Of a DNA stretch of 64,000 nucleotides, positions 61,101-64,000 are shown in pieces; the first letter of the stretch is position 1, and every line of letters starts with the position of its first letter. Source of the DNA: Reichenbachiella sp. (GTDB lineage: Bacteria; Bacteroidota; Bacteroidia; Cytophagales; Cyclobacteriaceae). The stretch is from assembly GCF_033344935.1 (NCBI RefSeq), contig NZ_JAWPMM010000001.1, positions 1,784,001 to 1,848,000 of the forward strand, written 5' to 3'. The notes under the pieces were generated by a model. That model saw nothing but the letters and a program-made list of their open reading frames with translations. It was not told the origin of the DNA and did no database searches. Made by a program: the position numbers and the translations under genes.

Positions 61101-61458
61101 CTCTGATGGTGAAGCTTTTGCTGAAGGCTTTAGAGAGTTAGGTATGGGGGTGACCATTGGAACACGAACCTGGGGAGGTGAGATCTGGTTACATAGCGGC
61201 AATAGACTCAGTGACAATGGCTATGCCAGAGCACCGATGTTCGGTGTGTATAATGAAAAAGGCGAATGGGTGATTGAAGGGCATGGATTTGTACCTGATG
61301 TGGAGTTGGATAATTTACCTCATGCAACCTTCAAAGGACAAGATGCCCAGCTAGATGCGGCTATTGAGCATTTGCAAAAACTAATAAAAGAAGATCCAAG
61401 AGATGTGCCGCCCGTGCCGGCATATCCTGACAAGTCTTTTGAGGATAATAAAAAGTAA
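58174..61458 (+). CDS. Tricorn-like S41 peptidase with TolB-type propeller
   Basis: 1094 aa from the ATG at 58174, signal peptide ending FVVSAQ (a TTG at 58135 would add 13 residues). In order: TolB/WD40-like propeller (about 25-320) and a second propeller (about 330-680) with blades such as DGKTLAFSARYEGPQEVYTM and DGKWLAYDDLANRMYVLNL, a charged Lys/Glu linker near 570, the tricorn C1 domain (about 700-770), PDZ (about 820-905, VRVGDVITQVNGIDAL) and S41 core with IVDVRYNFGGNIDSF and catalytic Ser in NENTYSDGEAFAEGF. It is an exported peptide-degrading protease of tricorn type; the linker motif is unusual for a secreted protein. Confidence 0.92.
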   Translation: MTNHSSSPLTKILFTFLLYLATHFVVSAQGFQGYYRFPDIHQNTVVFTAEGDLWSVPLSGGLAKRLTTHMEEEINASISPDGKTLAFSARYEGPQEVYTMPIEGGLPVRWTYEAESSKMNEWTPDGKLVYATLAYSKLPDDQLVTIDTQTKKKSRIPLYQASEASFDKSGQTVYFVRPGFHGNVTKRYKGGTARQIWKFTEGTEEAVKLTTDYLGESHHPMWYDGRVYFITDRDGTMNIWSMNESGADLKQHTTHKEFDVRYANLSEGNVVYHRGADLWHLNISSGQTKVIDIRLASDMDQLREKWERNPSQYITSVHASPKGDQIAITARGRVFVAPVKSGRMVSFSEKKDVRMRDAVFSHDGENIYALSDESGEFEFVKMSADGLGNQKQITRDGKILRYAGVPSPDGKWLAYDDLANRMYVLNLETGVSKLISTNEEGILDFSWSPDSQWMAFVQAAKNTMYQIKIHNVNTGNAFDLTTDRANSMSVKWSPDGEFIYFLSDRSFTSLVGSPWGTRQPEPYFDASEKVYHVALKKGTRSPFREPDELYKEGEENGDKSSKKKGKKKEEGDDQLVVDIDLSGIQQRIMEVPVPAGNYSRLSVNKKAIYLMSRETGLNAQNHLSVIKIDNEEVKIKTMVEGVASYELTGDGEKILVTKKGSYYMIDAGTGAVSSLSDSKIDLNGWRFMITPLEDWKQIFTDAWRMERDYFYDQNMHGVDWDAMHEKYLPLVDRVTTRRELSDLIGRFVGELSALHTSVRGGDWRLDEKDISVASLGAEFSRDEVNQGFRIDYIYKVDPDYPDEKSPLDDPYLDVRVGDVITQVNGIDALSAMDMGALIRNQQGKQVRMTVKRGTDTRDIIVKPITDEYSLRYRDWEYGKRLEVEEKGDDEIGYLHLRAMGSRDLSQFYREFYPIFNKCGLIVDVRYNFGGNIDSFILEKLLRKAWMYWKARNGEPYWNMPYAFRGHMVVLVNENTYSDGEAFAEGFRELGMGVTIGTRTWGGEIWLHSGNRLSDNGYARAPMFGVYNEKGEWVIEGHGFVPDVELDNLPHATFKGQDAQLDAAIEHLQKLIKEDPRDVPPVPAYPDKSFEDNKK

Positions 61459-61478
61459 CCTGGTTAGTTTAAAAAACT

Positions 61479-62222
61479 ATGAGAACCTACCACATACTCA
61501 ACGGCGACGCGCTCAAGGAACAATTTCCTAACACCATTGAAGGAGATATCCTAGTAGCTCGAGAGTGTTTGGTAGATGGAGAGGTGAAAAGCAATAGCCT
61601 TGAAGAACTATTCCAAGTAAGGGCTGAGTTTCTATTTGAGGCTTATGATATTCCCACAGAAGAGTATAAAGTTCAAACTATTGATGAGTTTGAAAAAATC
61701 AAGAACATTCCTAGCCACACTAAGATTTATCTTTGGTTTGAGGATGACTTGTTTTGCCAGGTCAATTTTTGGTTTGTTTGCTATCTTCTGAATCAATTTA
61801 CAGAGAACTGTAAAACCTACTTGATCAGGCCTGAAGTTCACTCTCCCTATGGCTTTGCTGCCCTAAATCAGCATGAGTTAGAGCAAATCTTCGAAAAGCG
61901 AAAACGAATTGATAACCTGGATAAGCTGGCTTCACTTTGGTCATCTTACAAAAAAGGAGATTTAGATCAATTGGTTAATATAGGTGAGGGTTTAAGGACT
62001 GAGTTTCCATTTATTTCCGATGCTATTCAGGCTCATTTGGATCGCGTGCCTACCCATGACAACCCTGGCAGACCAACGCTTGCTTTACGAGAAATCATGA
62101 AAGAGCTAGACACAGTTGAATTTGCACCAGTTTTCAAAGAATTTAATCAACGAGAAAGTATCTATGGCTTTGGAGATTTGCAGGTCAAGCGACTTTTTGA
62201 CGAGATTTTGGCAGCAAATTAA
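61479..62222 (+). CDS. DUF1835-domain protein
   Basis: 247 aa, soluble. Starts YHILNGDALKEQFPNTIEGD then ILVARECLVDGE, the DUF1835 opening, followed by IYLWFEDDLFCQVNFWFVCY (about 88-107) and a helical C-terminus with SIYGFGDLQVKRLFDEIL. The domain is thought to bind or sense a nucleotide-like ligand, but no function is established. It starts 20 bp after the S41 peptidase gene and may be expressed with it. Confidence 0.85.
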   Translation: MRTYHILNGDALKEQFPNTIEGDILVARECLVDGEVKSNSLEELFQVRAEFLFEAYDIPTEEYKVQTIDEFEKIKNIPSHTKIYLWFEDDLFCQVNFWFVCYLLNQFTENCKTYLIRPEVHSPYGFAALNQHELEQIFEKRKRIDNLDKLASLWSSYKKGDLDQLVNIGEGLRTEFPFISDAIQAHLDRVPTHDNPGRPTLALREIMKELDTVEFAPVFKEFNQRESIYGFGDLQVKRLFDEILAAN

Positions 62223-62529
62223 ATGAAGGTGCCAGATGATCTATTTTGAATTTCTACCGTATTTCGTCATTTCAACATGTAGCATTGAAATCTAATTGTA
62301 TGAGAATAGTCATACAGCTAATGAGGATAAGAATTCTCACCTCGTTGCATTACGTCTGAACTGACAGGTTGTAATAACTCTGTCAGTTAAACAGGTTATC
62401 TTTTACGGTTTTCTTCAACGACACGCTTTTGAAACTACTTCAAAATACATTATCCTTGAGTAGCAGCCTTTTTTGAAAAACTTGATTTAGCGTTTTTTGA
62501 TATCAAATCTTTTTTAACCGCACCGTACA
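62223..62529. other. Intergenic region with palindromes
   Basis: 307 bp. It contains a REP-like stretch (GTCATTTCAACATGTAGC at 62268, followed by CTCACCTCGTTGCATTACGT) and a perfect 9-bp stem, AACTGACAG (62359-62367) with CTGTCAGTT (62380-62388). No promoter box is clear before the gene at 62530. Confidence 0.45.
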
Positions 62530-63369
62530 ATGAAGAATTTAATACTGATGGCTTTCCTTATGTTGGGATTTGACATGATTTGTGTCTCTCAAAACCCACT
62601 TCCATTATTAAAGGATTATACTTATGATACTGATAACAACCAAATAGACTTCAAACAAGAGTTAAAGAACCAACTAGCCAATTCCTTTTGTTTAAATGCT
62701 TTTGTCAGGTATTCTAAAAATCCGTTTTACAATCAAACATTCAGTCCAGCCAAGATTATGTTGTTTAAGGCTAATTATGAATATGTAATTCAAATAAAAG
62801 TGTCTGATTTGATCGATTCAAAATTTTCTGTTTCGCTTTTTAAGGATCAAAAAATCACTAAAACTAAAGCATATGTCATCTCTAATGATGAAGGTGGTCT
62901 AAGAGAAAAAGCAATGAAAAAGAAGTTTTACAATACTGTAGAATCTGATTCATCAGTGGTTTTTGATTTTAGTAAAGCTGAATATCCTTCAAACCAAATA
63001 GTTAGAATGTATTGTAAAACTGAATCATCTGATTTGGAAAATTTGAGATTTTTCAGACCACATAATACGAAAGGGTTTGTTGGTTATGTATCAGTTAACA
63101 TACCTGAAATATTTAGATATAATTTGAATAATGACTTTTTGGAAGAATTGGAGTCTGAGGAGGGTAGCATGATTTTAAAGCAGTTTTCATATGATGTTTC
63201 AAGGCTAGCAGTGAGTTTAAGTGTGCCAACAACAACGTATAAATGGAATGCTGATCCTTCTTTTTCCAGTATAAAGTTTGATTTATTGTCTATAAACTTA
63301 CCTGAAGCGATTGGTACCAGTGTTGAAGAAATTTTAAATCAAAATGCAGTGAATTTAAGGTTTAACTAA
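62530..63369 (+). CDS. Exported protein of unknown function
   Basis: 279 aa; N-terminal hydrophobic segment (LILMAFLMLGFDMICVSQ) is a signal peptide. The mature protein is rich in Lys, Asn and aromatic residues and likely beta/alpha mixed (MLFKANYEYVIQIKVSDLID, SVVFDFSKAEYPSNQIVRMY, GFVGYVSVNIPEIFRYNL). No family is recognised. It is AT-richer than the S41 and DUF1835 genes and stands alone between two palindrome-bearing intergenic regions, so horizontal origin is possible. Confidence 0.65.
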   Translation: MKNLILMAFLMLGFDMICVSQNPLPLLKDYTYDTDNNQIDFKQELKNQLANSFCLNAFVRYSKNPFYNQTFSPAKIMLFKANYEYVIQIKVSDLIDSKFSVSLFKDQKITKTKAYVISNDEGGLREKAMKKKFYNTVESDSSVVFDFSKAEYPSNQIVRMYCKTESSDLENLRFFRPHNTKGFVGYVSVNIPEIFRYNLNNDFLEELESEEGSMILKQFSYDVSRLAVSLSVPTTTYKWNADPSFSSIKFDLLSINLPEAIGTSVEEILNQNAVNLRFN

Positions 63370-63619
63370 TGACATATCGAAGTGCAAATCCACCTTAGAC
63401 TATAAAGGAAACTTATATAAGGTAGCTGCGAAATGTAACAGCAGGTATTTCTGCGATAATTACCTGTATATCTTAATTTCCATCTTAAGGTGAAAGGTAC
63501 TTCTACTTGGCCCATGAAGCGTTGTGCCTTGTCATTGATAGCGATTTCGACGTTAAGATTGTACTAAAAACAAAATCTAAAATTGCACGTCTATTAAGGG
63601 CATTGATATAATCGGAAAG
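63370..63619. other. Intergenic region, possible gene remnant on the minus strand
   Basis: 250 bp. On the minus strand the frame between about 63573 and 63366 reads NLNVEIAINDKAQRFMGQVE then VPFTLRWKLRYTGNYRRNTC; the first part looks protein-like but an in-frame stop precedes it and the end is poor. It may be a fragment of an inactivated gene. No terminator is evident. Confidence 0.3.
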
Positions 63620-64000
63620 ATGGATTTTGAAAAAATATTAAGTACTGTAGGTGAATTATACTCTCCTTTATCTGTAGCGTGTCAAAGGGAGTTTGTAGCC
63701 CACGCACGAGTGGCTACCTTCAAAAAAGGCGATGTTGTTGTTCGTGAAGGGCAGTTTTCTAAAAAGGCATCTTTGATTGTAGAAGGTTGTGCACGCGCTT
63801 ACTATTTAAAAGATGGAAAGGACATTTCCGACTGGTTTACATTCGAGAATCAGTTTATGGCACCGATTGTGAGTTTTTTTAGTGATCAGCCGAGCCCTCA
63901 CAATATTGAGTATGTAGAAGATTCAATAGTTCTTGAGTTTTCAAAGGAAACGATGGACATGCTTTCTACTAAATACCATAATTTTGAACGATTTATTAGC
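63620..64000 (+). CDS. Crp/Fnr-family transcriptional regulator (truncated by window end)
   Basis: First 127 residues only. Cyclic-nucleotide-binding-like beta roll: MDFEKILSTVGELYSPLS, FKKGDVVVREGQFSKKASLI, VEGCARAYYLKDGKDISDWF and FFSDQPSPHNIEYVEDSIVL, which is the common Bacteroidota Crp/Fnr sensor domain; it lacks Cys residues for an Fe-S cluster. The DNA-binding domain is beyond the window. Start at the ATG at 63620 gives the usual length before the beta roll. Confidence 0.85.
   Translation, partial: MDFEKILSTVGELYSPLSVACQREFVAHARVATFKKGDVVVREGQFSKKASLIVEGCARAYYLKDGKDISDWFTFENQFMAPIVSFFSDQPSPHNIEYVEDSIVLEFSKETMDMLSTKYHNFERFIS

Noticed and set aside
1-64000. CRISPR arrays, tRNA or rRNA genes, prophage
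   Set aside because: No regularly spaced direct repeats, no tRNA-like cloverleaf or rRNA sequence recognised, and no phage structural genes. Dispersed repeats are palindromic and irregularly spaced.

Overview
The window comes from a Bacteroidota chromosome, most likely a marine member of the Cytophagales. The evidence is the repertoire (carboxypeptidase-regulatory TonB receptors, DUF4374, DUF2141, DUF885, LytTR and two-component propeller signalling, a C4 zinc-ribbon/Nif3 pair), promoters of the TTG-N21-TAnnTTTG type, lipoproteins with acidic residues after the lipobox Cys, few Shine-Dalgarno sequences and an overall AT-leaning composition. I see no rRNA, tRNA, CRISPR array or prophage. Gene density is high and most sequence is ordinary chromosome.

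Layout. 1-2.4 kb: end of mgtE, a D-2-hydroxyacid dehydrogenase and a small membrane protein. 2.4-3.2 kb: a one-gene cassette-like module (short terminal inverted repeat plus a long hairpin). 3.4-14.8 kb: cupin, RecQ, DUF885-like lipoprotein, a large metallopeptidase/propeller/barrel protein, a propeller histidine kinase and a polyprenyl synthase. 14.9-23.5 kb: hydrolase, ArsR regulator with a palindromic operator, a TPR/zinc-ribbon/Nif3 operon, a decayed LpxK-like protein next to a porin, and MiaE. 23.6-34.1 kb: GH3 glucosidase, YdeI-like protein, CutC, a DUF559 endonuclease-like gene between inverted repeats, acyl-CoA dehydrogenase with two palindromic operators, an FtsX-type permease, an AraC regulator. 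34.2-40.3 kb: MsrA, a LytS/LytT pair and a TonB receptor/DUF2141/TPR group, all on the minus strand.

40.5-47.4 kb: an EreA/ChaN-like secreted protein, an intact IS4-family element (41798-43180), a NarK nitrate transporter, then a three-gene signalling operon: a stand-alone ethylene-receptor-like copper-binding membrane domain, a PAS histidine kinase and a receiver protein. 47.5-54.5 kb: an iron/xenosiderophore uptake locus resembling XusABC (TonB receptor, DUF4374 lipoprotein, PepSY reductase) with a DUF4198 protein and two small membrane proteins inserted. 54.6-57.0 kb: a second, AT-rich cassette-like module (WYL regulator, epoxide-hydrolase-like enzyme, small membrane protein) with the same end structure as the first. 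57-64 kb: SRPBCC and TfoX-like proteins, a tricorn-like S41 protease, a DUF1835 protein, an unknown secreted protein and the start of a Crp/Fnr regulator.

The best leads are the split ethylene-receptor system, the two cassette-like modules with matching end architecture, the kinase-dead LpxK relative, and the DUF559 gene bracketed by an intergenic repeat. Family names come from reading the translated sequences by eye. No database search was run.
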